A stretch of 64,000 nucleotides of DNA, taken from the NCBI GenBank assembly GCA_022009795.1, contig CP091724.1, positions 1,789,501-1,853,500 of the forward strand, given 5' to 3'. Made by a program: the position numbers and the translations under genes. Below, piece after piece: positions 40,060 to 53,600 of this stretch (positions are counted from its first letter, which is position 1; each line of letters opens with the position of its first letter). The DNA comes from Anaerotruncus sp. (lineage in GTDB: Bacteria; Bacillota; Clostridia; Oscillospirales; Acutalibacteraceae). The notes beneath the pieces are model-generated. The model had not been told where the DNA came from, searched no databases, and saw only the letters and a program-made list of their open reading frames with translations.

Positions 40060-42779
40060 ATGAAAAAATTTATAAAAAAAGCGTTTTGCGTTCTTTTGAG
40101 CGCGGCTATGGTGCTGCCGCTTGCTTCGTGCAGTGAGGGTGGTTCAAAAGCTTCTTTAACGCAGGAAATCGAAAGCATTTTCACAGATCCGGCTAAAATC
40201 AGCTACAGCCGCGAATATACCGAGCTTAAAGCCGATAAAACAAACAAAACAAATTCCTGGCGGCAGGGAATGGTGTCCGGCAACGGGCTTTGCGGCTTTG
40301 TTACAAGCGGCGCACCGTATGAGGATACATATATTTTTCAAAATATGCACTTTATTTTGCCGAATGAAAACGCGCGCACCTGCCCGCAAACCTTTGATGA
40401 GCTGGAAACGGTTAAGCAAAGCATAGTAAGCGGCAAAGATATTGTTGACGATGCAAGCTACGATGAAGTTTACGGCTATCACCCCGGCGGCGAACTTCGC
40501 ATATCCTCGCAAAAAAAGGCAAGGCTAAAGATTATTTAAGATATACGGATTATGAAACCGCCGAAACGGGCGTTAAATATTCGGATGAAAACGGCACCGT
40601 CACCCGCACAGCGTTTACATCATTTGCAGACGGCGTTTCGATTATAAAAATCGACGCGGGCGGTGCAAAGCTTGATTTAACCGTTTCGTTTGACGATATT
40701 TCCGCGCTTGCGAATTTCGGAAACGGAAACGAAACCGATTTAAAATATAAAAAGCTTGCGGGAAACGGCGGCGACTGGCTTGCCCTTGCGGCGCATTATC
40801 CCGATTACGAAAACAGCGAATTGAAGCGTGGCGGCTACACTACCGCGGTTTATATTGTTCCTGACGGCGGCACAAAAGAAGTGATAAATGCCGAAAAAGC
40901 ATTTTCCGAATCGCAATTTAGCGGCGATAATTCCGCCGTTAAAATTACGGACGCTGGCAGTGTTTATTTGATTGCCGTCAGCGAGCGCACATATGATATG
41001 GGCGAATATTCCGATTTTGAAGCGCAAAATAATTTTGACGTTGTTGATTCCGCGGTTCAAAAGCTTGAAGCCGTGGCGGAAAAATACAAATCCGATGCGG
41101 GCTTCGATTATGACGCGGCTCTGCAAAATCATTTGAAAATATACAGCCCTCAGTTTGACGCCGTAACTCTTTTCCTCGGTGAAAACGATTATTCGGCAAA
41201 CGAAGATTTGCTCGCCGCTCAAAAGGGCAAAAAAAGCCTTAATTCGGCACTTGCTCAAAGGGCTTATTATGCGGGCAGATATGCTTATCTTTGCTGCAGC
41301 GGCTATTCAACAAGCCGCCTTTACGGAATGTGGACGGGCGAATGGAACACCGGCTGGGGCAGCAAATACACAATGGATGCCAATGTGAATTTGCAAACCT
41401 CTTCTTTAAACACGGGCAATATTCAAAGCGCGCCGATAGGCTACACTTATTTCCTTTTGCGCCAAATGCCCGATTGGGAAGAAAATGCCTATGCAACCCA
41501 CGGCTTTACGGATGCCATTCAGGCACCCGTTAATACGGACGGTGATAAGGCCGTTATAACCGAAACCTGCTATCCTTATCCGTTCAGATATTGGAATGCA
41601 GGTGCGTCGTGGATGCTTCAGCCGCTTTATGAAACTCTGCTTTGCTACGGCGATATCGATATTCCGCTGAGCGATGAAATCGATTTGAATAAGCTTCGCA
41701 GCGTGCTTTCGCCCACGGAGGCGGATTTAACCGATTCGCAAATATCCGCCCTTGAAGAGCGCGGGTATTTAAAGCTTGAGGAGGATGTGCTTTATCCTTT
41801 GCTTATAAAATCCGCAAATTATTGGCAGCAGCTTTTAACTGCCGAGTATTACACCGCGGCGGACGGCTCAATTCATTACGAAAAGGGTAAAACGGAGCTT
41901 GCGGCGGATGAAAGCTATTGCATTTTGCCGAGCTATTCGCCCGAAAATAACCCAAAAAATTACCCAAGCCCGTCTGATGCAAATTGCACAATAGATATTG
42001 CGGCGTGCAGGGATAATTTGAATATGCTTATTGCGGTTTCAAACGATGTTTCCCCGCAGGAAAGCACCGAAAAATGGCAAAATTTAAAAGATAAGTTACC
42101 GCCGTATATTTATGATGATACGGGCGCGTTAAAGGAATGGGCCACAACGGCGTTTAAAGAAAATAACGAGCACCGCCATTTAAGCCATCTTTATGTGGCG
42201 TGGCCGCTGTTTGAAACTCAAAATAATCCCGATTTGAAAAAGGCAAGCCTTCAGGCAATCGCAAACCGCACAAGCGAAAACGAAGCTTCGCATGCGTTGG
42301 TGCACCGCTCACTTATCGCGGCAAGGCTAAAGGATTCCGAAAGCCTCACTCAGGCTTTGCTCAAGCTTTCAAATCATAAAAATCCGCTATGATTCGCTTA
42401 TGACAAATCATGATTACGACCGCGGCAGCTGCTATTGCACGGATTTTGCAATCGGCTATTTGGGCATAATCAACGAGGCACTTGTTTATTCGGACGAAGC
42501 TTCAATCGAATTCCTGCCCGCATTGCCGGAAAGCGGCTTTGAAAGCGGAAAAAAATAACGGGTGTTAAAGCGCGCTGTCGCGCAACGGTCACTTCACTCG
42601 AATGGAACGAAGGCTCGGTTTCTGCCGTTATAACTTCCGACAGGGAACAAACGCTTAAAAATCACCTGTGGCGGCGAAACGCAAGAAATTTATTTTGCCG
42701 CGGGCGAAAAGCAAAACGGTTGATTTTTTTCGCGGTAACGGCGATTAGAATACGGCTTACCGCCGATAAATCCAATTAA
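40060..42779 (+). CDS. GH95-type glycoside hydrolase lipoprotein (frameshifted)
   Basis: ATG 40060 with GGAGGG. The signal peptide ends in the lipobox LASC (Cys24), so the enzyme is anchored outside the cell. The N-terminal beta domain has WRQGMVSGNGLCGFVTSG; the barrel has GMWTGEWNTGWGSKYTMDANVNLQ and EHRHLSHLYVAWPLFE, the GH95 pattern. Shifts near 40510, 42385, 42550 and in the T7 run at 42724; the end is 42779 or 42748. About 900 residues. GH95 enzymes remove alpha-1,2-L-fucose (some alpha-galactose) from glycans; the family call is good, the sugar is inferred. Confidence 0.82.
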
Positions 42780-42797
42780 ATATTTTTTTCAGAATAA

Positions 42798-42830
42798 AAA
42801 GCCGGAGGTGTTTAAAACATCTCCGGCTTT
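42798..42830. terminator. Bidirectional terminator between the GH95 gene and pyrG
   Basis: AAAGCCGGAG (42798-42807) and CTCCGGCTTT (42821-42830) with a further TGTT/AACA pairing inside. Confidence 0.85.
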
Positions 42831-42863
42831 AAGTGTTTATAAAATTGTATATATCAGGCGATT

Positions 42864-44485
42864 TTATTTTGCCTTTTTGTGCTCTGCCGCTGCAGTAACG
42901 AAGCCACGGAAAAGCGGGTGCGGTTTGTTGGGTCTGCTCTTGAATTCGGGGTGGAATTGGCATGCCACATACCATGGGTGCTCGGGGATTTCCATCATTT
43001 CAACAATGTGGTTATCCGGTGAAGTGCCGGCAAAAAGCACACCGTGATTCAGCAGATCTTCGCGGTAATCATTGTTTACCTCATAGCGGTGGCGGTGGCG
43101 CTCATAAATCATGGACGCACCGTAAAGCCCGTATGATTTCGATTCGGGGTTAAGCACGCAGGGGTATTGGCCGAGGCGCATTGTGCCGCCCATTTCCTCC
43201 ACATTCTTTTGCTCCGGCATAATGTCGATAACCGGGTGTGTGGTTTCGGGGTTGATTTCTGCGGAGTTGGCGTCTGCATAGCCAAGCACATTTCTTGCAA
43301 ATTCAATAACGGCAATCTGCATGCCCAGGCAAATTCCGAGATAGGGCACATTGTGCGTTCTGGCATAGTTTGCCGCCTTGATTTTGCCCTCTATGCCTCT
43401 GCTGCCGAAGCCGCCGGGAACAAGAATACCGTCCATATCGCCTAAAACAGCGTCCAAATCAACATCGTCGCCCTCAAGGCTTTCGGAATCAATCCAATGA
43501 ATATCAACCGCGGATCTTGTTTCGATTCCGCCGTGTTTCAGTGCTTCGTTTACGGAAATATAGCTGTCGTGCAGCTCCACATATTTGCCTACCATGCCGA
43601 TTTTAACGGTTTGCACGGGGTTGCGAAGTGCGTCAAGCATTTCCTGCCAGCCCGAAAGATCCGGCTCGCCGCATTCAAGCCCAAGCTTTTTAACGGCAAC
43701 CGTGTCAAGCCCTTCTTTGTGAAGCATCATGGGAACGGCGTAAAGAATATCGCAGTTGTTGTTTTCAATAACGCATTCCTTTTCCACATTGCAGAAAAGC
43801 GCGATTTTGTTTCTTATATCATCGGTAAGCGGGTGCTCCGTGCGGCACACGATAACATCCGGGTGAATACCCAGCGCAAGCATTTCTTTAACGCTGTGCT
43901 GAGTGGGCTTTGATTTAAGCTCGTCCGAAGCCGCAAGATAGGGAACAAGCGTAACATGAATGAAAAGGCAGTTCTCTCTGCCGTATTCAACCGAAAATTG
44001 GCGAATGGCCTCCAAAAACGGCTGGCTTTCGATATCGCCTATCGTGCCGCCGATTTCAACGAAGCACACATCGGCGCCCGTTTCCGCGTTTCTGTAAATC
44101 GATTTTTTGATTTCGTTTGTAACATGCGGAATTATCTGAATTGTTTGGCCGCCGTAAACGCCCTTTCTTTCATCTGTTATAACCTTCCAATAAACTCTGC
44201 CCGAGGTTAAGTTGGAATTTTGAGAAAGCGATTCGTCAATAAATCTTTCATAGTGGCCGAGGTCAAGGTCTGTTTCGGCGCCGTCGTCCGTAACAAAAAA
44301 ACCTCGCCGTGCTGAACGGGATTCATCGTGCCGGGGTCAACATTAAGATACGGGTCAAGCTTTTTGCGCCGTAACCTTTAAAGCCGCGCGATTTCAAAAA
44401 GTCTGCCCAGCGATGCCGCGGTTATGCCCTTGCCGAGCCCGCTCACAACGCCGCCGGTAACGAATATGTACTTTGGCTTTTTCAT
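42864..44485 (-). CDS. pyrG: CTP synthase (frameshifted at N-terminus)
   Basis: Start 44485 (AGGAGGAC upstream): MKKPKYIFVTGGVVSGLGKGITAASLGRL, the P-loop of the synthetase domain. Two or three shifts between 44300 and 44400 precede [34 protein letters not shown]. The glutaminase domain has the nucleophile in YLGICLGMQ and the His-Glu pair in CQFHPEF. About 535 residues. Makes CTP from UTP, ATP and glutamine. Confidence 0.96.
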
Positions 44486-44568
44486 TATATAGTCCTCCTT
44501 AAATATTTTTTTGTTTGTTATATGTTTTTTTGCAATCAAAAGCACTCTTTAAAATGCCGTTTGATTGT

Positions 44569-46034
44569 TTATTTTTTTGCCGGCTCGCTCGTCAGGCGAA
44601 CACCGAGCTTTTTAAGCACATTTTCATCCACCTGCGCAAGTAAAACGGAGGAATGCATCTCGCAGTTTTTAAGCTCGCAAAGCTTGTGCATCGCTTTTGC
44701 CGCATTTTCGTCTGCTGTGGCGGAAATCGCAAGCGCAATCAGCACTTCGTCCGTGTGAAGCCTTGGATTTTTGTTGCCGAGGTGGTTGATTTTAAGCTCT
44801 TGAATCGGCTTGATAACATCGGGACCTATCAAAAGCACATCATCGTTAATTCCCGCAAGGTGCTTGAGCGCGTTTAAAAGAGTTGCCGATGCACAGCCCA
44901 GCAGAGCAGAGGTTTTGCCGGTAACGATTGTGCCGTCTTTAAGCTCTGCTGCCGCCGCAGGTTGGTCGGTTTCTGCCGCAAGCTCATGCGCCGCCGCGGC
45001 GCACGGCCTGCTTTCCGCGCTTATGTCTGCCTGATTCATTAAAAGCTCAAGCTTGTAAATTTCTTCTTTGTTTCCCGCGCCCTTTGCCGCGTTTTTAACC
45101 GCATTGTAGTATCTGCGCACGATTTCCTGAAGCGATGCCTGCGAAACCGCATCATTGTCGAAAATGCAGTTGCCCGCCATGTTTACACCCATATCCGTGG
45201 GCGATTTATACGGGCAGGTGCCGTACATCCTTTCAAAAGTGGCTTTAAGCACCGGGAAAATTTCAACATCGCGGTTGTAGTTCACGGTTGTTTTGCCGTA
45301 TGCCTCCAAGTGCCACGGGTCTATCATATTTATGTCGTTAAGATCTGCCGTTGCGGCTTCATATGCAATGTTTACGGGGTGGCGAAGCGGCAGATTCCAA
45401 ATCGGGAAAGTTTCAAATTTTGCATATCCGGCTTTAACTCCGCGCTTGTTTTCGTGATAAAGCTGCGAAAGGCAAACCGCCATTTTTCCGCTTCCGGGGC
45501 CGGGTGCCGTGATAACCACAAGCTGCCTTTCGGTGCGGATAAAATCATTTTTGCCGTAGCCGTTGTCGCTTACTATGTTTGAAATGTTTGAGGGATAACC
45601 GTCTATCAAATAATGGTGATAAACGGGAATGCCGGCGTCGGCAAGCCTTTCCTCAAATCTGAGCACCTTGGGATGGGCGGCATATTTTGTGAGCACCACG
45701 CTGCCCACCATAAGCCCCTTTTTTGTGAACGCTTTTGCAAGGCGCAAGGCATCCACATCGTAAGTTATGCCCAAATCGCTGCGAACCTTGCTCTTTTCAA
45801 TATCCTCGGCGCTGACAACTATCACGATTTCTGCCTCATCCTTCAGCTGAAGCAGCATTTGAAGCTTGCTGTCCGGCTCAAAGCCGGGAAGCACCCTTGC
45901 AGCATGGTAATCGTCAAAAAGCTTGCCGCCGAATTCCAAATAAAGCTTGCCGCCGAATTCGCGAATGCGCTCGCGAATTCTTGTGGATTGCATTTTTTTA
46001 AATATTTGTCATTGTCAAATCCGATTTTATACAT
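44569..46034 (-). CDS. DUF1846 protein
   Basis: Start 46034 (GGAGAGG upstream): MYKIGFDNDKYL, then after an A7 shift KMQSTRIRERIREFGGKLYLEFGGKLFDDYHAARVLPGFEPD. Further conserved blocks are RSDLGITYDVDALRLA, VVITAPGPGSGKMAVCLSQLYHE, YAKFETFPIWNLPLRHPVNIAYEAATADL and NYNRDVEIFPVLK. The GPGSGK segment looks like a nucleotide-binding loop. About 488 residues, normal. Function not established. Confidence 0.9.
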
Positions 46035-46068
46035 ATTTCCTCTCCGTAATGCCGATAAAAAAACAATA

Positions 46069-46096
46069 AGACGGCTGCACGAGCGTACAACCGTCT
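46069..46096. other. Short hairpin upstream of the DUF1846 gene; sparse spacer
   Basis: AGACGG (46069-46074) and CCGTCT (46091-46096). The spacer 46097-46391 has no supported gene; one basic open frame on the minus strand looks fortuitous or could extend the gene at 46392 if its stop is misread. Confidence 0.3.
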
Positions 46097-46391
46097 GTAC
46101 TTACACATTATAAAGCAAAGAAAGCATAAAATCAATATCCGCAATAAAAAAATACGCAAAAATTCATTCGGCTTTTAAACATTCGATTCGCGGCGATTGA
46201 ATATCCGCCGCCGCTGTGCCGCACTGCCAAAAGCTTTGAACGGTGATTTAAGCTTGCCGTTTTTCTGCGGCTTTCTCTGCTTTTTGCGTTTTAACCCGAT
46301 AGATATATCTTTCCGGCAATCAAAAAAACGCCGAAATCAAAAAAATAAACGGATACGGTTGCCTGCAAGGGTGGGTGCGCCGTATCAGCTT

Positions 46392-47009
46392 TTATGTGCC
46401 GCTTTTTGATGTGCCTGCCTGTTCGTTTATTATAAATTCGGGCGGAATGTGTTTAACCGCGTATTCATGGCGGGAAAACACCTTCATGATTTCGTATTCC
46501 GCCGCAAGGGCGTGTGCGTCAATTTTAATCGGCACAAATATCGTGTCTTTTTTTCCGCAAGCACCTTCCAATGCAGATAGCCTGATTTTGCGATAAATTC
46601 GGGGTCATCCGTTATATAAACATATTTTGAATTTCCCATGGGTAAAATCCCGTTCTTTGTTATGCCGGCGACGTTTTCAATTGCCGCCCAGTGATACATG
46701 CATGAATTTTCACGCGGGCAAAACGGCTTTTTCAAATTTGCTTTCCTCGCAAGCTTCGTCAAATAATAATTTGTTTGCAAGCGTGCTTGAGAAAAAAATA
46801 TGAAACAGCGGCTCGCCAAAACGCACGGACGTTGCTTTTTTTGAACGCCTGCCTCCGAGCAGAGCCTTAAATGAAAAAAACCAGCTCATCGTGAACGGAA
46901 CCGCCTTTAATGCGGCAGCGGATTTTTGCGAAGCAGCTTTTTTTGCTTTTGTCGCGGCGTTCGGCTTCGGCATATGTGATTTTTTTATTGCTTTTAAATC
47001 ATTGCTCAT
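46392..47009 (-). CDS. Hypothetical protein, possibly ADP-ribosyltransferase-like (frameshifted)
   Basis: About 205 residues joined from three frames. The first 50 residues are basic and Ala/Lys-rich. The C-terminal part reads MYHWAAIENVAGITKNGILPMG, then YVYITDDPEFIAKSGYLHWKVLAEKDTIFVPIKID. The pattern H-x-x-x-I-x-x-I-x-x-x-G-I followed by a strand with YVYITDD recalls small ADP-ribosyltransferase/RNA 2'-phosphotransferase-like folds. That is a resemblance, not an assignment. The end at 46392 depends on run lengths. Confidence 0.5.
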
Positions 47010-47086
47010 CTTTGTGATCCACCGCTTTGAATGCGATTTTTTTAAAATGTGTTTTAATGGCGGATATATATAACGGTGTGTAGCCG

Positions 47087-47269
47087 TTAAAATATTTGTT
47101 GTTTGGGTGTGCGCTGTTCATCGCGATTATCAATTGCGTAAATAATGCTGGTGATTCCCGAAATCAGCGCAAGCAAAATTGCGCCGTCCATCGGCTCGGC
47201 AAGTGCAGAGCCTATAAGCGGCCTGCAACGGCAGCGAGGGCCGTAATCATAATCGAAGTTACCGTGCAA
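47087..47269 (-). CDS. Small hydrophobic protein, possibly frameshifted
   Basis: The last 35 residues (IGSALAEPMDGAILLALISGITSIIYAIDNRDEQ) look like a real membrane helix with a charged end. The first 20 residues of this frame do not; another frame there gives VTSIMITALAAVAG, a natural first helix. A small hairpin, TAACGG/CCGTTA (47071-47089), follows the stop. Probably a two-helix protein of about 60 residues. Confidence 0.35.
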   Translation of the reverse strand: MHGNFDYDYGPRCRCRPLIGSALAEPMDGAILLALISGITSIIYAIDNRDEQRTPKQQIF

Positions 47270-47396
47270 CCTTTTTTAAGGACGCCCCCGCGTTTGCTTA
47301 ATAAAAGTGTATCATATGCCGCACAAAGTGTCTACTTTAAAATTATAATCTGCCGCCTTCACTGCAATTTTAACGCAGTATTTTGCCGTTTGTTTG

Positions 47397-47435
47397 ATTT
47401 ATTGAGCAATCGGTCTTTACGGAGTACTCCGCTTG
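47397..47435. repeat. Dispersed element, copy 2
   Basis: TTATTGAGCAAT...TCTTTACGGAGT matches, in reverse orientation, the block inside the hairpin at 11096-11177. The remaining spacer to 47623 is AT-rich and holds the promoter region of the RHS gene. Confidence 0.4.
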
Positions 47436-47623
47436 TGGCGCATTCTTCTTTACACAGCGTGCCGCTTCGCCTGAATTTTTTTGATTGGTTGCTTAAAAAT
47501 TCCAAACAAATATAAAATTCTGTACAAATATATTGTGATTTTTATTATTTTTATATTGCTTGTTTGTCAAAAATGATAATATGGCTTTGAACACACAAGA
47601 AATCCAAATAAAGGAGTGTATTC

Positions 47624-50600
47624 ATGAATAAAAAATTCAAAACCATGCAGGCGGTTATTGCAATAATTTTAGCCGTGTTAACGGTTGCAAGCCCGGTTTC
47701 GATAATGGCTTCACAGCAAAATATCGCCGCTGCGGCAGAATCGCAGGCACAGGAATCCGAAACAACGGAAGCTTCCTCCGCCGAAGATGCGTATGTTTTG
47801 TATGAAGATACGAGTATGCGCGATGAAAGCACAAAGTATTTCCGTATGAGCGATGGCACCGTGCAGGCCGCGCAATATTTAACACCCGTGCATTTTGAGC
47901 AAAACGGCAGATGGGTGGATTATGATAACACTCTTTCGGAAACGAGTGCAGATGATGATGAAAACGCGGGCAGAATTGTTAAAAATAAGGATTTGGTAAA
48001 TCACACTGCCGATTACAGCGTAAGGCTTTCCAAAAAAACGAACGGCAAAAAGTTTGTTCGCCTTGAAAAAGACGGCTATGAAATTTCCTGGTATTATGTA
48101 GATGCCGAAAAAAGCACTGCGCAAATCGAGAAAAACGAGGCAAGCGGCGACCCGACGGTTTTGGAAAATCTCACCTCAACCGTTGATTATAAAAATGTTT
48201 ATAAAGGCACGGATTTTCAATATATTCTCGGCCCTGCCGGAATTAAAGAAAATATTATTCTGAAAAGTGATAAATCGCCGAGCAATTTCACATCGGTTTA
48301 TAAGGCAAACGGCCTCGTTCCCGTTCAGATTGATGATAAAACAATAGAAATGCGGGATTCCGATGGCAAGGTGATATACACTTTAACCGCGCCTTTTATG
48401 GAGGATGCGCAGGGTAATGCTTCGCAGGGCATAACGCTTGCGCTGATTGAAAGTAAAAACAACACCTTCACGGTTAAAACAACGCTTGATGAAGCTTGGC
48501 TGAATGAGCAAAGCAGGGAATATCCCGTTACGGTTGACCCTGTGCTTAAAACAGAGCAAAGCGCAAAAAATGTTCAATCGGCATTCGTATCGTCCCAAAA
48601 TCCGAATAAATGCTATAAAGCCTCAGGCACGGACGATATGGGCAGCCTTTATGTGGGCAATATTTACGGCTACGGTCAAACCGAAAGCTATATGAAATTC
48701 ACGGAATTGCCCGCGCTCGGCATTGCGGATAAGGTTGTGGACGCAAAATTGTATCTCGGCCTGCGCAAATGCGAGGTTGGGCTTCCCGTAAATGTTAAAA
48801 GGCTTGTTGAAGATTGGAACGAAAAAACGGTAACATGGAACAACGGCCCTCACAGCGCCTTCGATATTTCCGATTATTTAATGCTTACGGAAAAAACGGA
48901 TTTGACCAAATTCCGCGAGGTTGAAATCACGGATATGGTGCGCAGTTGGTATGAGGATAAAAGCAGTAACTACGGCTTGTCCTTAACAACCACCAAAACG
49001 GCTGCGGCAAAGGCTTGGTTTTATTCAATAAACTACACCACTTATCCAAACAACAGGCCGGTAATGACAGTGTCTTATCGCAATATGTCGGGCTACGAGG
49101 ATTACTGGTCGTTCACGGATACGGCGGCAGGCCGCGGCGGCACGGCAAGCGTTAATAATTATAACGGCAATCTTGTTTTTTCTCAGCCGGTAACGCAGGA
49201 TGCCGGCGGCAGCTTAATGCCCGTTAACCTTTCGCTTGTTTATAATTCAAATAAAGAGGCTGCCAAATATGCCGATTTCGGCAATCGTATTCAAACCAAT
49301 TATCAGATATACCTTGTTAAGCAGGGCGGCACCTTTTGGGATAACGGCTATAAATATTATCTTAATGATGCCGACGGCACAATTCATTGGTTTTATTTTG
49401 AAAACGGAAACACCTCATCCGGCAAGGATGAAGACGGCCTCGGATACACACTTGATGTTATATCCGTCGGCTCCGATTCAAGCGCGCCCGAAGCAAATTA
49501 TGTTGTAACGGATAAAGACGATAATAAAATGTATTTCGACAATAAGGGGCGCCTCAGCAGAATCAAAAACCCGTCGGGTGTGTCTTCAACCGTTCAATAC
49601 GACGCCAATTCCCGCATCACTTCAATAACGGACGGCGCAGGCAGAAAATACATTTTTGACTACACGCCGAACACCGCAAGGCAGGTTGCCGGAATAACCG
49701 ACCCTGCCGGCAGAAAAACCGAGTTTAAATATCAAAACGGATATTTAACCGCCGTTTCTTTTGCAGACGGTAAAAATGTTCAAATAAGCTGGAACGGCTC
49801 GCACCTTATTAAATATATAGCCGGGATAGACGGCACAAAGGCGTGCGTTGATTATGACGGCTCCGAGCAAAAAAGGGTTAAAGAGCTGAAATGGTGCTCC
49901 GCGGATAATACCGCGCTTGAAAGCTATTCCTTTAAATACCTGCAAAATGAAACGGAAGTTACGGATTTGCAGGGCAGAAGCTACACATATCAGTTTAACG
50001 ATTATGCCCAAACCACGGGAACGGTTTCAAATACGGACGGCTCTGCGCAGTTCTTTAAGCTTGCCGGCGGCAACAACACAAGCGGCAAGGCAAATAAGCT
50101 GATTTCCGAATCCCGCGTTTTAAAAAGCACCGTAAACTATATTATAAACCCGGGCTTCACAAGGGGCTATGCCGGGTATTGGACTTATACGAATAATTCC
50201 TCCGGCGCATCAGTTTCAATAGACGCCGCCAAGAAAAATATAACGGACGCTTCCCTTAAAGTCACAAAATCCGCCTCAAACGGCGGCCGTGTTAATGCGG
50301 TTCAAAATCATAATAATCTGCCGCAGGGCACATACACCTTTTCCGCCTATATTTATACGGACGGAAAAACCATTCCCGGCGGCGGTGCGCAAATGTTTGC
50401 CGAGGTTTATGATTCAAACGGCAAATATGTTTACAGCAAGCTGATTGAAAAAACAAATGCCACAAACGGCTGGGAACGCAGAAGCGTAACCTTTGATTTG
50501 CCCGCGGGCGCAACGCTTAAAGTGAATATGGGCTTTGGGCCTGACGCTTACGGCACCGTGTGGTTTGACGATGTGCAGCTTGAAAAAAGCGATAACGCAA

Positions 50601-53600
50601 GCACCTTTAATATTGTTGAAAATTCCTCGTTTGACAACGGCTTAACGGCTTGGGAAAATTTCGGCAGCGGCACAAGCTCCGTAACCTGGGCGGGGCTCAA
50701 CGGCTTTGCAAAATGCGGCAAGCTCACAGGCTCGGTTGAGGGCGATTATAAAAGGCAAAGGCAATATTTAAATGTTTCCGGCAAAAAGGGCGATGTTTTT
50801 TCCTACGGTGCATGGGGCTATGCCTTTTCCGCTCCGCTGAACGGGGTTAAGGATTCCGAAAGCTATAAGCCGCACTTTGAAATTGCAATCGATTATTACG
50901 ATAATAACGGCAAATGGCTCGGCTGCATAAATAAATATTTTAACCCGGATGTTAAAAATCAGTGGCAGTTTTTGGCGGATCAAATCGTTATGCCGCAGGA
51001 TTACGGCAATATCTCCGTTGTGTTTACATACGACCATAATGTAAACAACGCTTATCAAACAGGCGCGTTTTGCTATAAAGAGCAATACGGCCAAACTTAT
51101 GATTACGATTCAAACGGCAATGTTTCCTCCGTTGTGGATTTGGCAAAAAGCAATTCCACCTTTTCCTATTACGGAAATCAAATGGCAAAAATGCTTAATC
51201 CCTCGGGCAGTAAATATCTGTATAACTATAATAATAAAAAGCAGATGACTAATGCTTTGTCGTCTGACGGGCTTGAATACGGCTTCAGCTATGATAATAA
51301 GGGCAATTTGACTGAGGCAACAACCGTTTCCAGAAAGCCCGCCCAAAAAATCGAAAGCGGCAAGGAATATATATTGATAAATGCCTATTCGGGGCATGCG
51401 GTTGATTCGTGCGAGGTGCACCAAACGGTTAAAAACCACGCCGTATATCCGAGCAGAGGCAAACTATAATTCCTCGCGCAAGCTCACATGGACTCCCGAA
51501 GCGGTTTCCGGCAAAACGGATGTGTTCTATTTAAGAGCCTCGGCGTTCACAGCCGCATATATGGATGTTAAAAGCGCGTCTGCGGCCTCGGGCACTGAAT
51601 TGCAGCTTCACGCAGGCAATCAGTCAAATGCGCAAAGATTTAAGCTTGTTAAGCAGGAAGACGGCAGCTTCGTTGCTTACACCGAAGCTTCAAATTTCAA
51701 AATGTGCCTCGACGGGCAGTTCGGCGATAAGGAAATTAAAGACAGGCGAGTGCTCAGGCAGTCCGCCTGCAATAATAACAGCCCCGCCGAATCGCAAAAA
51801 TGGTATTTTTATCCTTATGAACAAACGGATGAATACACCGTATCCACTCAAACGGAATATACGCAAAGCCAAAACTTCGTTGCCAAAACAACGGATGAAA
51901 GGAATAACGAAACCGTATATTCCTATGATGAAAATAAAGGCACGCTCCAAAGCGTAACAAATGCAAACGGCGTTTCCACGCAGTATGCATATGACGAAAA
52001 TAATAACTCCCTGCTCTCCGTTTCCTCTGCGGGAGTAACAAACAGCTATGAATATGAAAACGACCGCCTGCAAAGCATAAATGTAAACGGCGCGCTGCAA
52101 TACAGCTTTTTGTATGATAAATTCGGCAGAACAACGGCAAACAGAGTCGGCAACGGCAATGCGTGGCGCACGCTCTCCGAGCTTGAATATAACGGCGCGG
52201 GTCTGCTTTCAAAGCAAACCTACGGAAACGGCGACACGGTTGAGTTTTCGTATGATAAGTTTGACCGCCAAACGGAAAAGCGATATAATGGAAGCGAAAA
52301 TCAAAGGGTAACATATTCCTATGGCAGCAACGGCTCCGTTGCGCAGATAACAGACTTTTTCACGGGCACAAACACCAAATTTGTTTATGACCTTGCAGAG
52401 CGAGTGGTTTCTCAGCGCGAATATGCGGGCACGGGAAAAAGCGACCTTAATTTAATATCCAGCACGGATTTTAAATATGCTGATAAAACAAACTATTTAA
52501 CGGGCATAACGCATTTTTCGCCGCTCGGCAAGCAGGAAATCTGCTATGCTTACGGCAGTTTGAAAAACGGCGAAATGCCGGATCAGGTGTATTCCGTGCA
52601 GTGGAACGGAAGCGAAAAGCTCGGCTTTGCTTATGATAATCTCGGCAGATTGGCGCAAAAAAGCTTTGGCGGCAATTCGTTCGGCATAAAATATGCTTAC
52701 GAAAATTATGAAATCGCCAAAGAAAACGGCGCGGCGGAAAAGCGCACAACCACGCTTGTGAAATCCGTTGAAACCCCGGCGGGCACATATTCGTATGAAT
52801 ATGATAAGCTCGGCAATATAGTAAGCGTGGCAAACGGCTCGTATGTAACAAGCTATGAGTACGACAGCCTCAATCAATTAACGAGAGTTAATGATGAAAA
52901 AGCGGGCAAAACGATAACATATTCCTACACAAACGGAAATATAACCGAGCAAAAGGAATATGAATACACCACAGGCGAGCTTGGAGAGCCGACCGATACA
53001 AAAACCTGGAGTTACACGGATTCCGTATGGTCAGATTTGCTCACGGATTTTAACGGCACACCGATTGCATATGATGAAATCGGCAATCCGCTTTCAATCG
53101 GCAGCAAACAGCTCACTTGGCTCGGCAGGCAGCTGCAAAGCATTGCAGACGGCGAAAACACAATTGAATATGCCTATAACGGCGACGGAAACCGAATTTC
53201 CAAAACCGTAAACGGAGTTAAAACCGAGTTTGTCTACAACGGCGATATCCTTGCGGGGCAAAAATCAGGCAACGATACGCTTGTGTTTATGTATGATAAC
53301 AATTCGGACATCTTCGGCTTCATCCTCAACGGCACAGAGTATTACTATATCAAAAATGCTCAAAACGATGTAACGGCAATTGCGGATAAGGACGGCAATG
53401 TGCTTGCGGAATACGCTTACGATTCTTGGGGCAAGGTTACGGAAATCACGGGCAACACTGCTCTTGCAGAGCAAAACCCAATCCGCTATCGCAGTTATTA
53501 CTTCGATTTTGAAACGGAATGGTATTTCCTCAACACGCGCTATTATTCCCCCGATATGTGCCGCTTTATTAACGCAGACGGCTATGTTCAAACAGGGCAA

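Noticed and set aside
43167..43913. Two plus-strand frames inside pyrG
   Set aside because: They lie antisense to conserved CTP synthase sequence, with no ribosome site and no protein-like composition.
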